A stretch of DNA of 64,000 bases from Clostridia bacterium (GCA_017469545.1 JAFUGE010000005.1:62001-126000), one strand, 5' to 3'; shown: positions 1 to 8,511, counted from the stretch's first letter. Notes: generated by a model from the sequence alone, not told the origin. Numbers and translations are program-made.

Positions 1-314
1 CGAATTGAAATTTGTTTCGCAATTCTCTCTGCCAGATATGCCCTATCCAAACTCTCGTCTATGATATCGACACAGTGATATTCATGAATCATTTTCCAAA
101 GATAGTTAGGTGCCTTATTGTTCGTCACAATAATCACATTGGCTGTCTTAAAAAGACCCTCCATTTCACCATCGCCAAACACAATCACAAAATCATTTTT
201 GGTGGCCCTCACTTTGCAATCGCCTTTCATTTCTACATTTTCAATTCCACTATCTTGTAATTTTTTCAAAATATCATAATTCTTTTGGTACTGATCAATC
301 AGAAACACTCTCAT
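1..314 (-). CDS. Partial gene at left edge, possible pilus-assembly (CpaE/TadZ-like) protein
   Basis: Only the first 104 residues are in the window; the gene runs off the left edge. It begins MRVFLIDQYQKNYDIL and alternates hydrophobic strands with helices (FVIVFGDGE, ANVIIVTNN), like a degenerate receiver domain. Its ATG lies inside the end of the CpaB-like gene, 9 bases after a GAGGAGG ribosome site, so the two are translationally coupled. CpaE/TadZ proteins often start with an atypical receiver domain and follow cpaB, which is the basis for the suggested identity. No catalytic motif is visible in the part seen, so the function is inferred from context only. Confidence 0.55.
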   Translation of the reverse strand, partial: MRVFLIDQYQKNYDILKKLQDSGIENVEMKGDCKVRATKNDFVIVFGDGEMEGLFKTANVIIVTNNKAPNYLWKMIHEYHCVDIIDESLDRAYLAERIAKQISI

Positions 315-1083
315 TCGTCAAAGCCTCCTCTGCTATCACTTCATTTTCTACTTCCGCTTGTTCTTCTACTTCTGGTTCAGAAAAGGCGGGATGCACTTCT
401 TCCAATTCCGTAATACTAAATACCGCAACATCTCTAATCAAATTAATATCGCGCGCCTCCTCTGGTGTAACGCTTACCATAATCGTATCCGGCGTATATT
501 CTTCCGTATTGCCATCCACTTGCATGCCAACATTATCAAACACGCCAATTACTCTGACATTATCTAATATTTTCATGTTGCAATAGCCATCATTCTCGCT
601 GCCAATATATTGCCTTGCACTGTTAGGAAAAATATTATTTGAATATTCCGTTCTGAGCGTCGCATACACATTCACTTTCGAATTTTCTTTAATACGATAC
701 GAAACGCCATTTTCAGCAGCTTTGATTCTAATGGCAATTTTTTCTTTTCCCTCTTCGCCCTCGAAAATGGAAAGACTCTCTCTTGTATCAAACTGATTTT
801 TCACAAGGATTTGTCCCGCATACACTTTGCTCTTTGCGTAAAGGTCATTCAAATCCTCTTTTTCCTGCACAATTTTCATATTCATAACCATGGCAATTGG
901 CACGTCAAGTAGCTTCATTTTTTCCATGGATACTTTCTCATGCTCTTCAATATCCGCACTTGCCACATAGCATTTCATGGTTGGCTCATAATTGATTAAT
1001 TTTCGTTGAAGATAAGTAGATATGCCAAACAAAATCAAAGTCAAAATTACTGCGATAGTTAGTACACTAATCTTTCTTTTCAT
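295..1083 (-). CDS. CpaB-like Flp pilus assembly protein with SAF domain
   Basis: 262 residues. A single N-terminal membrane segment (about 8-25) is followed by an SAF-type domain (about 36-95, with CYVASADIEEHEKVS), the arrangement of CpaB/RcpC, which sits at the membrane and helps assemble Flp pili. The middle region is probably extracytoplasmic. The C-terminus is an acidic Glu-rich tail, perhaps a linker. The start has AGGAGG five bases upstream. The gene ends with TGA and overlaps the next ORF by 20 bases. It lies in an operon with a pilin-like gene and a TadC-like gene. Family assignment is good; a full RcpC-type secretin partner is not visible here. Confidence 0.75.
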   Translation of the reverse strand: MKRKISVLTIAVILTLILFGISTYLQRKLINYEPTMKCYVASADIEEHEKVSMEKMKLLDVPIAMVMNMKIVQEKEDLNDLYAKSKVYAGQILVKNQFDTRESLSIFEGEEGKEKIAIRIKAAENGVSYRIKENSKVNVYATLRTEYSNNIFPNSARQYIGSENDGYCNMKILDNVRVIGVFDNVGMQVDGNTEEYTPDTIMVSVTPEEARDINLIRDVAVFSITELEEVHPAFSEPEVEEQAEVENEVIAEEALTNESVSD

Positions 1084-1092
1084 AACTGCCTC

Positions 1093-1296
1093 CTATACTT
1101 GGAATGGCTTACTTCCGATATTTTCAAACCACGTAGAAATCGTCGTCATCATTTTCGTAAATAGATTTTGCATTTGTGGATAAAACAAAGTAATGATAAT
1201 TACTAGCAAAAGTCCCGAAATCAATATGATTTGCAAAATCTCAGAACCTCTCTCCTCTTTTAATTTTTCTCCTAATTTCTTCGTTACTTTTTTCAT
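1093..1296 (-). CDS. Small Flp1-like pilin subunit
   Basis: 67 residues: a basic N-terminus (MKKVTKKLGEKLKEERG), one long hydrophobic helix (about 21-42) and a short polar tail. This is the shape of Flp1-like pilins of Gram-positive Tad systems. The leader has RGSE before the hydrophobic stretch, a plausible prepilin-peptidase cleavage context but not a perfect consensus. It sits between the TadC-like and CpaB-like genes, which supports a role as the pilus subunit or a minor pilin. AGGAGT lies 8 bases before the ATG. Confidence 0.65.
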   Translation of the reverse strand: MKKVTKKLGEKLKEERGSEILQIILISGLLLVIIITLFYPQMQNLFTKMMTTISTWFENIGSKPFQV

Positions 1297-1324
1297 TTTT
1301 CTCTACTCCTTTTTCCTTAATATC

Positions 1325-2155
1325 TTATTTAAATACACTGTTAAAGCCTTGTCCAATTCCCACAAACAATGGATAAAACGTGATCAAAATAATATTTCCC
1401 AGTGCGACAATCACGCCAAACGTAATATAAATAATTTTCGTCATTGTGTTTTGCCTAATCTTTTCCACGTTTTTCTTCTTCAGTGTTTGTCCTAGATTGT
1501 CCAGTACTTCCTCAATTTGTGTCGTCTCGTTGTATGTCTCTAAAGCCCTACAAAACATTCTTACTTCCAAAAGATCAAACTTGTCCTCCAAAGCCTTTGT
1601 CGCCTCGGTAATATTTAACTCTGAAAGTTCATACTTTGTCGAAAATTCCAACAAAGCCTTTTTAAAATCTTTGTTCTTACAATTCTCATATTGTTTTTTG
1701 AGGGAATTTTTTAAAGAGACTTGCGCAGAAAGTTGCAAACAAATAGAACTTGTAACATTCATTAAGTCCGTACATATTTCACTGTCTCTCGATTTTCTAC
1801 GAGACAAAATGAAAACATCTATCAGAAAATATCCAATAGCAGCAAATACGACAGCAATGACAATGGAGTGATAATTTACTATGCCTGCAATAAAAAATAG
1901 CATGGCCAAAAATAACTTGAATACAAAATATGAAATTACGTTTAAATTAAATGGGTATCCTTGCTTAGATAAAAAATCGTCTTTTGTCCTTATCAAATTG
2001 ATTTTTGAAATAAAGTGTTTGAAAAAATTTTCCTTCGTTTTTAATCGCTTTACATTTCTCTTTCTATATCTCTCCGCTTGCCAATTGATTAAAAAATGTT
2101 GTGCAAGTATGAGGGATATCACAAATAGTAAAGCAAGCAGCAAGTAATTAATCAT
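1325..2155 (-). CDS. TadC/TadB-like type II secretion F domain protein
   Basis: 276 residues from the preferred ATG at 2155; a GTG three codons earlier is too close to the AAGGGA ribosome site. There is an N-terminal membrane helix, a pair of helices near residues 80-125, a cytoplasmic helical domain with a type II secretion F-like pattern (SSICLQLSAQVSLKNSL, ALEDKFDLLEVRMFCRALE) and a C-terminal hydrophobic helix. Such proteins form the inner-membrane platform for Tad/Flp pilus assembly. It is the first gene after a strong promoter and so probably leads the pilus operon. Confidence 0.75.
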   Translation of the reverse strand: MINYLLLALLFVISLILAQHFLINWQAERYRKRNVKRLKTKENFFKHFISKINLIRTKDDFLSKQGYPFNLNVISYFVFKLFLAMLFFIAGIVNYHSIVIAVVFAAIGYFLIDVFILSRRKSRDSEICTDLMNVTSSICLQLSAQVSLKNSLKKQYENCKNKDFKKALLEFSTKYELSELNITEATKALEDKFDLLEVRMFCRALETYNETTQIEEVLDNLGQTLKKKNVEKIRQNTMTKIIYITFGVIVALGNIILITFYPLFVGIGQGFNSVFK

Positions 2156-2195
2156 GACTTTCACATCCCTTATTCGGTTTGCTTTTTATGCGCTC

Positions 2196-2223
2196 ATTTT
2201 ACCACGATAAAATTTCTTGTCAA
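2196..2223 (-). promoter_or_regulatory. Sigma-A-type promoter of the pilus operon
   Basis: On the minus strand TTGACA (2218-2223) is followed after 16 bases by TAAAAT (2196-2201), about 40 bases before the TadC-like start codon. Nothing else that I recognise lies in 2224-2358. Confidence 0.7.
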
Positions 2224-2358
2224 TACTTTTTAAAAAAATTTTTATTTTTCTTCTTACTCTCGCAAGGCTTTCGCCATTTCTCGACATTGCTCGACAAAAT
2301 CAAACTTCTTCGTCGACACAATTCGACAAAATATCCTTTCGCTGATTTTCACATAAAT

Positions 2359-2877
2359 TTATCTGCAAAAAATGACTGCAACATACAATGCCACCGCATC
2401 ACACACCAGCCCAATCCACAAAGCGCCTCTTGTGTCTTTTACTTTTGCTGCGGCTGTATAAACTGCAAGCACATACAGCGTTGTTTCGCTGCTTCCTAAA
2501 ATAGTAGAGGCCATTTTACCAATGGTCGAATCAGGTCCGTATGTTCCAAGGGTATCTGCAAGAATTCCAAGCGAAGCGCCTCCCGATACAGAACTCATAA
2601 ACCCAAGGGGCAATACTTCTTCCGGAATTCCTAAAAAAGAAGTAATTGGCTGTACCAAGCGAATGACTAAAGCTAGCGCTCCTGACTCACGAAAAACAGT
2701 AATCGCCACAATGATGGCAAGTATTGTGGGAAATATTTTTAGTACGGTGCCTCCGCCTTCCTTTACGCCCTCAATAAAATTGTCATAGATAGGCACTTTC
2801 TTTTTTTGTGCATGCAAGATAATGGCAATAATCAAAATTGGAATTAACAAATAAGAAACATAATCGACTACTTTCAT
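2359..2877 (-). CDS. spmB: Spore maturation protein SpmB
   Basis: 172 residues, almost entirely hydrophobic, with the nucleoside-recognition/Gate-type pattern of SpmB (FPTILAIIVAITVFRESGAL, MSSVSGGASLGIL, GSSETTLYVLAVY). SpmA and SpmB are membrane proteins needed for spore-core dehydration; the transported molecule is not established. The ATG overlaps the stop codon of spmA as ATGA, so the two are translationally coupled. Length and order match the pair in other spore formers. Confidence 0.92.
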   Translation of the reverse strand: MKVVDYVSYLLIPILIIAIILHAQKKKVPIYDNFIEGVKEGGGTVLKIFPTILAIIVAITVFRESGALALVIRLVQPITSFLGIPEEVLPLGFMSSVSGGASLGILADTLGTYGPDSTIGKMASTILGSSETTLYVLAVYTAAAKVKDTRGALWIGLVCDAVALYVAVIFCR

Positions 2878-3452
2878 TCTCTCTCCTTTTTGGAAACCAC
2901 TTTCACTAAAATAATTCCCACTATGACCGAAACAACGCTAGATACTATTGTTGGCAGCACAATCGAAGTGGGATTTGCAGAGCCATAATTTGCTCTCAGT
3001 GCAATGACCGTTGTCGGGATTAACTGAATGGATGCTGTGTTGAGCACAACAAGCATTAACATTGCGTTAGAAAGTCTTTCTTTATTTTTATTTCTCTCTT
3101 GCAACTTCTCAATCGCCTTAATACCCGTAGGTGTAGCAACATTACCAAGGCCTAGCATATTCGCCGCAATGTTCATTCCTATCTGTCCACTTATTTCCGG
3201 TTCATTTGCCACATCCGGAAACAATAGCTTAATTAGTGGCCTAACTATTTTCGAGAGCAAAGACACAAAGCCACTTCTCTCTGCGATTTTCATAAACCCA
3301 CTCCACATACAAAGAATTCCTGCAATCCCAACACACAATTCAATGGCACTATTTGTCGAATCAAATAACGCTTTGACCACACCCTCCAAATTTCCCTGCC
3401 AAATCGCGACGCCAAACGAACTAAGTATCAAAAAGATCCAAACCTTCTCCAT
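2874..3452 (-). CDS. spmA: Spore maturation protein SpmA
   Basis: 192 residues with several membrane helices and Gate-domain motifs (GFMKIAERSGFVSLLSK, NMLGLGNVATPTGIKAIE, LNTASIQLIPTTVIALR). It forms the usual spmA-spmB pair. The stop is TGA within ATGA, shared with the spmB start. Its presence argues that the organism makes endospores. No sporulation-sigma promoter was confidently identified in the 128 bases before abrB's promoter. Confidence 0.92.
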   Translation of the reverse strand: MEKVWIFLILSSFGVAIWQGNLEGVVKALFDSTNSAIELCVGIAGILCMWSGFMKIAERSGFVSLLSKIVRPLIKLLFPDVANEPEISGQIGMNIAANMLGLGNVATPTGIKAIEKLQERNKNKERLSNAMLMLVVLNTASIQLIPTTVIALRANYGSANPTSIVLPTIVSSVVSVIVGIILVKVVSKKERE

Positions 3453-3580
3453 CCTCTCACATCCCTAATTCATTATATTTCTTGAGCAAAAATTTATTCC
3501 TTCCTTTCTTTCTCTCTTCGTCATAAATGCCACTATGAAAATCTTCGCTCCTTAAATTTTACAATTTTTTACAATTTTCA

Positions 3581-3609
3581 TTGACGCGAAGAAATTTATG
3601 TGTTATATT
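3581..3609 (+). promoter_or_regulatory. Strong sigma-A promoter of the AbrB-like gene
   Basis: TTGACG (3581-3586), a 17-base spacer and TATATT (3604-3609), 38 bases before the ATG of the AbrB-like gene. Confidence 0.8.
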
Positions 3610-3646
3610 AATTCTAGAAAATTTAATTGAGAAAGGTGGGCTTAGT

Positions 3647-3886
3647 ATGAAGTCAACAGGGATTGTCAGAAGAATAGACGAATTAGGAAGAGTGGTTTTA
3701 CCAATAGAATTAAGAAGAACGCTTGATATCGATATAAAGGATTCACTAGAAATATATGTGGACAACGAATCCATCATATTAAAAAAATATGAACCAGCTT
3801 GCATTTTCTGCGGCGATGCAGCAGACGTTGTAAACTTTAAAGGAAAAGTTGTTTGCAAGAATTGCATCCATGAATTAAATAAATAA
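3647..3886 (+). CDS. AbrB/SpoVT-family transition-state regulator with C-terminal zinc-ribbon-like tail
   Basis: 79 residues. The N-terminal swapped-hairpin AbrB DNA-binding domain is clear (MKSTGIVRRIDELGRVVLP, then RRTLDIDIKDSLEIYVD). The last third has two CxxC pairs (CIFCG and CKNC), as in many clostridial AbrB-family proteins, probably a small metal ribbon. The chosen ATG follows GAAAGGTGGG by 6 bases; longer in-frame upstream starts would overlap the promoter. It is one of few plus-strand genes in this arm and is monocistronic, followed by a family A repeat. It likely regulates the exponential-to-stationary or sporulation switch; targets are unknown. Confidence 0.88.
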   Translation: MKSTGIVRRIDELGRVVLPIELRRTLDIDIKDSLEIYVDNESIILKKYEPACIFCGDAADVVNFKGKVVCKNCIHELNK

Positions 3887-3900
3887 TAACGTAACGTAAT

Positions 3901-3940
3901 GTAGGGGCAGCGTAATACGCTGCCCGTCACGCTGCCCGTT
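3901..3940 (+). repeat. Family A palindromic repeat with an extra right arm
   Basis: GTAGGGGCAGCGTAATACGC begins a 9-bp-stem hairpin (GGGCAGCGT / ACGCTGCCC), followed by one more CACGCTGCCCG arm. It lies between convergent abrB and rsmI and may serve as a 3' end structure. Confidence 0.85.
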
Positions 3941-3947
3941 TATATTT

Positions 3948-4781
3948 TTATCGATTTAATAAATATTTATAAACATCCGATTTGGTAATGCCTTTTTCTT
4001 TGGCCACTTTCTTCATGGCTTCTTTTTTATCAAGTCCCTCTGCCTCATACTGTTGCATCAAAACTTCTATCGGCAAATCATTGATTTTTTCTTCTGGCAA
4101 AATTATTTTTCCTTCCACCAAAACCACAAATTCACCCTTAATATCTTTGTCCTCGTAATACTCTTTTGCTTCCGCTAATGTAAAGCGCAAATATTCCTCA
4201 TAAATTTTCGTAATCTCTCTTGCTAAAACAATTCTTCTATCCGGCCCAAACGTGTCATACAAATCGTCTATTGTTCTTCTTAATTTGTGTGGTGCCTCGT
4301 AGAAAATCATGGTGCGCGTTTCATTTGCAAGTTCTGCTAGTCTTTCCTTCCTTACTCTTTTATTAATGGATAAAAAACCCTCAAAAACAAATCGCGTTGT
4401 ATCCAGACCCGAACATATTAAGCCCTGCACAAAAGCAACGCTTCCAGGAACAGGAACCATTTGTATTTCATTTTCGATACACGCTCTTACCAAATCCTCA
4501 CCAGGGTCTGAAATTCCAGGCGTTCCGGCATCCGAGACTAACGCCAAATTTTTCCCCTCTTTTAAAAGTGAAATCACAAAATCAGTTTTCACGCCCTCAT
4601 TATGACGATAAAAACTAATCAGCGGCTTTGCAATTTCAAAATGATTTAACAGTTGCTTCGTTTTTCTCGTATCCTCCGCTAATATCGTATCTACTTCTTT
4701 TAATATTCTTAGCGCCCTTAGTGTTATATCTTCCAGATTGCCAATTGGTGTTGCCACCAAATAAAGTTTTCCCGCTTCCAT
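3948..4781 (-). CDS. rsmI: 16S rRNA 2'-O-ribose C1402 methyltransferase RsmI
   Basis: 277 residues. Uses S-adenosylmethionine to methylate the ribose of C1402 in the ribosomal P site. Motifs of the tetrapyrrole-methylase fold are clear: VATPIGNLEDIT (9-20), EDTRKT (36-41), SDAGTPGISDPG (about 83-94) and PVPGSVAFVQGL. Full length for the family. AGGAGG precedes the ATG. It follows trmN6 by 8 bases and both are RNA methyltransferases, the usual pairing in Firmicutes. Confidence 0.95.
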   Translation of the reverse strand: MEAGKLYLVATPIGNLEDITLRALRILKEVDTILAEDTRKTKQLLNHFEIAKPLISFYRHNEGVKTDFVISLLKEGKNLALVSDAGTPGISDPGEDLVRACIENEIQMVPVPGSVAFVQGLICSGLDTTRFVFEGFLSINKRVRKERLAELANETRTMIFYEAPHKLRRTIDDLYDTFGPDRRIVLAREITKIYEEYLRFTLAEAKEYYEDKDIKGEFVVLVEGKIILPEEKINDLPIEVLMQQYEAEGLDKKEAMKKVAKEKGITKSDVYKYLLNR

Positions 4782-4789
4782 AATTCCTC

Positions 4790-5524
4790 CTATAAATGAT
4801 AGATCTCTTTGATTTCTTTCGTATAATTTTCCTTATCCTCATACACGTATAGCGGCGGTTCGATTTTCAAAAAACTATTACCAGACCTGACGCCCTCTAC
4901 CAAAAACAAATTTGGTGCCTCACCAAAACTTGGGTGAATAAACCTAAGCCTCTTCGGCTCCACTTTTTCCTTTCGCATACAAGATAAAACGTCCACCAAT
5001 CTCTCCGTCTTATGCACCATATACAAGCTTCCGCCAAATTTCAAAACTCGCGCTGCCTCCTTAATGATATCCTCTAAGGTGCACGAAATTTCGTGTCTCG
5101 CAATCGTCTTCGTATCGCGCTCATTAATGATGCCGCTTCCCTTTTTCATGTATGGTGGATTAACGGTTACCGCATCTACACTTCCCGACGGAATCACATC
5201 TTTTATCTCTTTCAAATCACGATTCACAATCTCAATTCTATCTTCCAAATGGTTTAAGCAAACACTTCTTTTGGCAAGCTCGGAAACTTCTTCTTGTATT
5301 TCAACGCCATAAATTTTAGAAGCAGCCGTTTTCCCACAAAGAAGAATCGGTATAATCCCATTCCCGCTGCACAAGTCCACCACCACGCTATTCTCCTTGA
5401 TTTGTTTTGCAAAATCCGACAATAACACGGCATCAATGCCAAAGCAAAAACCATTTTTATTTTGAATAATTTTGAGCCCCTTCAATTGTAAATCGTCAAT
5501 TCTTTCATTTTCTTTTAGTTCCAT
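4790..5524 (-). CDS. tRNA1(Val) (adenine-N6)-methyltransferase, TrmN6/YabB family
   Basis: 244 residues with a Rossmann methyltransferase fold: the SAM-binding motif VVDLCSGNG (about 48-56), acidic VEIQ, and the N6-adenine methylase signature NPPY (about 122-125). The N-terminal DDLQLKGLKIIQNKNGFCFG is typical of YabB/TrmN6, which modifies A37 of a tRNA. It starts an apparent two-gene unit with rsmI. The gap upstream (5525-5842) holds a small plus-strand ORF and repeats rather than an obvious strong promoter for this gene. Confidence 0.85.
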   Translation of the reverse strand: MELKENERIDDLQLKGLKIIQNKNGFCFGIDAVLLSDFAKQIKENSVVVDLCSGNGIIPILLCGKTAASKIYGVEIQEEVSELAKRSVCLNHLEDRIEIVNRDLKEIKDVIPSGSVDAVTVNPPYMKKGSGIINERDTKTIARHEISCTLEDIIKEAARVLKFGGSLYMVHKTERLVDVLSCMRKEKVEPKRLRFIHPSFGEAPNLFLVEGVRSGNSFLKIEPPLYVYEDKENYTKEIKEIYHL

Positions 5525-5562
5525 TGTCTCTTCCTTTTCATATGATATAGTAGGTGATAAAA

Positions 5563-5703
5563 ATGTATAAAAACAAAAATCAAAAAAGCCCTAGTCCCAT
5601 CATGCAATCTCTTAGGCAAGTAGAGTGCTTTCTCAATTCCGTCTGCACCGTCAAAGACTTCAAGCAAATATTCACAATCTTAAACAAGCCGCGACGTCAT
5701 TGA
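5563..5703 (+). CDS. Possible small protein, 46 residues, unknown
   Basis: An open frame starts MYKNKNQKSPSPIMQSL and ends NKPRRH; the product is basic and soluble with two Cys. It is preceded by TAGGTGATAAAA as ribosome site and by TTGTCT, 16 bases, TATAGT with an extended TG (about 5525-5552). It diverges from trmN6 and converges on the ferredoxin gene, filling a 318-base gap. I do not recognise a family. Codon use resembles the neighbours, but the length leaves chance occurrence possible. Confidence 0.4.
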   Translation: MYKNKNQKSPSPIMQSLRQVECFLNSVCTVKDFKQIFTILNKPRRH

Positions 5704-5740
5704 TTGATTCCTTATTTTCAATGAAAAATTCGTATATGTT

Positions 5741-5833
5741 GTAGGGGCAGCGTATCACGCTGCCCACCACGCTGCCCGTCGCGCTGACATACTCTTATTT
5801 ATGAGTACGGGCGGCTTAATAAGCCGCCCCTAC
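5741..5833. repeat. Composite family A repeat block bounded by GTAGGGGC and GCCCCTAC
   Basis: A plus-oriented family A hairpin (5741-5766) with two extra right arms is followed by an inverted variant at 5808-5833 (CGGGCGGCTT AATAAGCCGCCCCTAC). The outermost bases GTAGGGGC and GCCCCTAC are inverted repeats of each other. The inverted member lies just after the ferredoxin stop codon and could be its 3' hairpin. Confidence 0.8.
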
Positions 5834-5842
5834 AGAATAACA

Positions 5843-6013
5843 CTATTCTTTATTTGGTGCACCCACTGGACAAATACCAGCGCAAGCGCCACACTCAATG
5901 CATTGCTCTGGGTCAATCACATATCTGTCGTCTCCTTCAGAAATGCAAGACATAGGGCACTCATTAGCGCAAGCACCACATTTAATACAAGCATCAGAAA
6001 TTTTGTAAGCCAT
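5843..6013 (-). CDS. 2[4Fe-4S] ferredoxin
   Basis: 56 residues (MAYKISDACIKCGACANE...). Two complete CxxCxxCxxxCP clusters are visible at Cys 9/12/15/19 and 38/41/44/48, with the internal pseudo-symmetry of clostridial ferredoxins. It is a low-potential cytoplasmic electron carrier used with pyruvate:ferredoxin oxidoreductase, hydrogenases and similar enzymes. AAGGTGGTG precedes the ATG, 17 bases after ricT, so it is probably read with that operon. An extra Cys at 23 is outside the clusters. Confidence 0.95.
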   Translation of the reverse strand: MAYKISDACIKCGACANECPMSCISEGDDRYVIDPEQCIECGACAGICPVGAPNKE

Positions 6014-6030
6014 CCTTAATCACCACCTTC

Positions 6031-6927
6031 TTAAATAATATCGTCAGTTCTTTTAAAACCTTCCTCTAATCCCTTTAGTTCATTGAAATTCTCTATATAA
6101 TCGTCTCGCTTTTTGTTATCTTTCAAAATTTTTATCTCCGCCAAAGGATAGTTCTTTCGCTGCGTTTCGTCCTTCGTCTCGATTTTTACTTTCACAATCT
6201 CTTTTAACACTTCCACATCTTCCACAACGCCCTTGCCGTCTGGTGTACTCACAAGCGCTCCCACACTTGGAAGGCGAGATAATTTCTCCTCATACACTTC
6301 GTGCTCATGCTTTAGGCAACACATTAGCCTTCCGCACATGCCAGAAATTTTACTTGGATTAAGTGATAATCCCTGCTCTTTCGCCATTTTTATCGATACC
6401 GGATTTAAATCTGATAAATGATTGCAGCAGCAAAGTTCTCTGCCACACATTCCATATCCGCCAAGCATTTTTACTTCGTCTCTGACGCCAATTTGTCTTA
6501 GCTCAATTCTTGTTCGGTAAATAGCGGCAAGCTCCTTTACCAATTCTCTAAAGTCTACTCTGCCATCCGACGTAAAATAGAATAACAATTTGCTACCATC
6601 AAACGTATACTCCACGTCCACCAATTTCATATCCAATCCGTGCTCGGCAACCTTTTTCTCGCAAACTTTAAGTGCCTCTTCTGCTTTTCTCGCATTCTCA
6701 GCATAAACTTTTTCGTCCTCCACAGTCGCGATACGAATTGTCTTCTTTAGTGGTGCCACTAATTTATCTTCGCTGATTTTTCTATTTGCAACGGCAACTT
6801 CTCCAAGTTCAATTCCCCTCGCTGTCTCAACAATGACGTTCTTTCCCTTTTGCACTTCTATTCCATTCGAGTCGAAGAAATAAACTTTTCCAACCGTTTT
6901 AAACTTTACACCAATAATCTCTTGCAT
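6031..6927 (-). CDS. ricT: RicT/YaaT (PSP1 domain) regulator
   Basis: 298 residues from the ATG at 6927, which has GGAG six bases upstream; an upstream GTG (6945) is less likely. The PSP1 region carries Cys-rich motifs GMCGRELCCCNHL and GMCGRLMCCLKHE. In Bacillus, YaaT (RicT) forms the iron-sulfur-containing RicAFT complex that promotes RNase Y-dependent mRNA maturation and the phosphorelay to sporulation; the conserved cysteines are the likely cluster ligands. It overlaps the end of holB by 22 bases, the same order as in B. subtilis. Confidence 0.93.
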   Translation of the reverse strand: MQEIIGVKFKTVGKVYFFDSNGIEVQKGKNVIVETARGIELGEVAVANRKISEDKLVAPLKKTIRIATVEDEKVYAENARKAEEALKVCEKKVAEHGLDMKLVDVEYTFDGSKLLFYFTSDGRVDFRELVKELAAIYRTRIELRQIGVRDEVKMLGGYGMCGRELCCCNHLSDLNPVSIKMAKEQGLSLNPSKISGMCGRLMCCLKHEHEVYEEKLSRLPSVGALVSTPDGKGVVEDVEVLKEIVKVKIETKDETQRKNYPLAEIKILKDNKKRDDYIENFNELKGLEEGFKRTDDII

Positions 6928-7808
6928 TCTCTTCTCCATTTCCACAAATTAATAACCATTCTATCTAGCGCAATATCCACATTTGCATTTCGCAAAATAT
7001 GATTTCTCGTCTCTTCCACGATAGCAATTGCGCCCGTTGTATCTTGCTTCTTTTCCTTCATATCCTTGTAATACAAGTACAAAAGATACTCCAAAAAATC
7101 TTGCAAATGATCTTTTACATACTTTTCTTCTCTAACCTCATTCACATCACGCATTAATTCAATCAAGCTCTCTTGCCTAAATGCCTGTACCCACTTTGCA
7201 ATGGCTTCCGTCGCATGATTCTCTTTTGCATTGACAATCGCGCCTATACTTCCTCTGGCATACTCCAAAAGCTCTTTTTCGATTGGCTCTTCAAAATACG
7301 CTCTTAACTCTTCCTCTTTTAAAGGCTGAAACTGAAAACTAATGCAGCGCGATTTAATCGTGTATAGCAATTTTTCTTTATTTGATGTGATTAAAATAAT
7401 CGTCACGTATTTCGGTGGTTCCTCTAGAATTTTCAAAAGCGCATTTTGTGCTTGCTCGTTCATGCATTCGGCGTCATTAATAATGGCTACTTTTCTATCT
7501 GAAGTAATGGGCTTTAGCATCAATTCTTCCTTCAAAGCCCTGATACTATCCACCTTAATCACGTTGCCCTCTGGCGCAAGCAAAATAAAATTATTACTGT
7601 CTTCAAATGTTTTGCAAGCAATGTACTCATTACAAGGACGACTTCCCTCGCTCAAACAAAGTAGCGCTTTGGCAAACTCTTTGGCAACAGTACACTTGCC
7701 AATTCCACTCATGCCCTCAAAAATATAGGCATTGGCAACTTTATCTGTCTTAACGATCTTCTTTAGTTTTTCTATTTGCTCTTTATGCCCCATGATTTCC
7801 AAAAGCAT
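6906..7808 (-). CDS. holB: DNA polymerase III delta-prime subunit (clamp loader)
   Basis: 300 residues. AAA+ fold with Walker A-like GMSGIGKCT (about 31-39), a Walker B/sensor region (KVAIINDAEC, EQAQNALLKILEEPP) and the SRC-like sensor motif in TIKSRCISFQF. The delta-prime subunit helps the clamp loader place the beta clamp (DnaN) on DNA. Zinc-binding cysteines are partly present (RPCNEYIAC). I chose the ATG at 7808 over a GTG one codon upstream, giving the standard start MLLEIMGHKEQIEKL. Coupled to ricT by overlap. Confidence 0.92.
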   Translation of the reverse strand: MLLEIMGHKEQIEKLKKIVKTDKVANAYIFEGMSGIGKCTVAKEFAKALLCLSEGSRPCNEYIACKTFEDSNNFILLAPEGNVIKVDSIRALKEELMLKPITSDRKVAIINDAECMNEQAQNALLKILEEPPKYVTIILITSNKEKLLYTIKSRCISFQFQPLKEEELRAYFEEPIEKELLEYARGSIGAIVNAKENHATEAIAKWVQAFRQESLIELMRDVNEVREEKYVKDHLQDFLEYLLYLYYKDMKEKKQDTTGAIAIVEETRNHILRNANVDIALDRMVINLWKWRRECKRLLV

Positions 7809-7835
7809 CACCTTTTTCCTCTGCCAATTGACAGA

Positions 7836-8462
7836 CTAATCTACTTTTCCAAATTTAGAAAGTGGCCAAATTCTAAAGCTTACTCTGCCCTCAATTTTAT
7901 CTAGTGGTACGCATCCAAACTCTCTGCTATCAGAAGAACCAGTTCTGTTATCGCCCATCACAAATACATATCCCTCTGGAACAACCACATCATAGAACAT
8001 GCCTTTTCTAGGCGTTTGTAGGCCCTCTTCTAAATATGGCTCGTCTAATACTTCGTCATTGATATAAACCTTACCATCCGAAATATATAAATGGTCGCCT
8101 GGCATACCAATGACTCTCTTGATATAACTCGTCTTCGTTAATTCCAAAACATAGTATAAAAATTTGTTTTTCAAGCCTTTTACTTCGCTATACACCGCAA
8201 TTTGCTCGTCCTCTAAAATGCTAGAAGGCTTCTCTAACGTTACAATGTCGCCTCTGTTAATATCTCCATGAAATGTTCTCACTAATCTATTAATAATGAC
8301 TCTTTCGCCATCTAAAATCGTTGGGGTCATAGAGCCTTGCTTTACAAGCGTTGGCGTAAAAATAAAATACTTAATAATAAGTGCCACAACGAAAGCTGCC
8401 ACGATGCAACCTAGCCATTCTAAAATCTCTCTAGAAACTGATTTCTTTTGTACTTCTGACAT
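7836..8462 (-). CDS. lepB: Type I signal peptidase
   Basis: 208 residues: one N-terminal membrane anchor (about 17-36), catalytic Ser44 in QGSMTPT and general-base Lys115 in YIKRVIGMPGD, then box E GDNRTGSSDSREFG. It removes signal peptides of exported proteins on the outer face of the membrane; several exported proteins are encoded in this window. AAAGGATG precedes the start. It sits between walK and holB, apparently part of the walR operon. Confidence 0.95.
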   Translation of the reverse strand: MSEVQKKSVSREILEWLGCIVAAFVVALIIKYFIFTPTLVKQGSMTPTILDGERVIINRLVRTFHGDINRGDIVTLEKPSSILEDEQIAVYSEVKGLKNKFLYYVLELTKTSYIKRVIGMPGDHLYISDGKVYINDEVLDEPYLEEGLQTPRKGMFYDVVVPEGYVFVMGDNRTGSSDSREFGCVPLDKIEGRVSFRIWPLSKFGKVD

Positions 8463-8511
8463 AATACCATCATCCTTTCTAAACCTAGATTATACAATAT
8501 TTGAAACGATT

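Noticed and set aside
12-260. Plus-strand 82-codon frame at the left edge
   Set aside because: It is the complement of the partial pilus gene, which has a ribosome site and coupled start.
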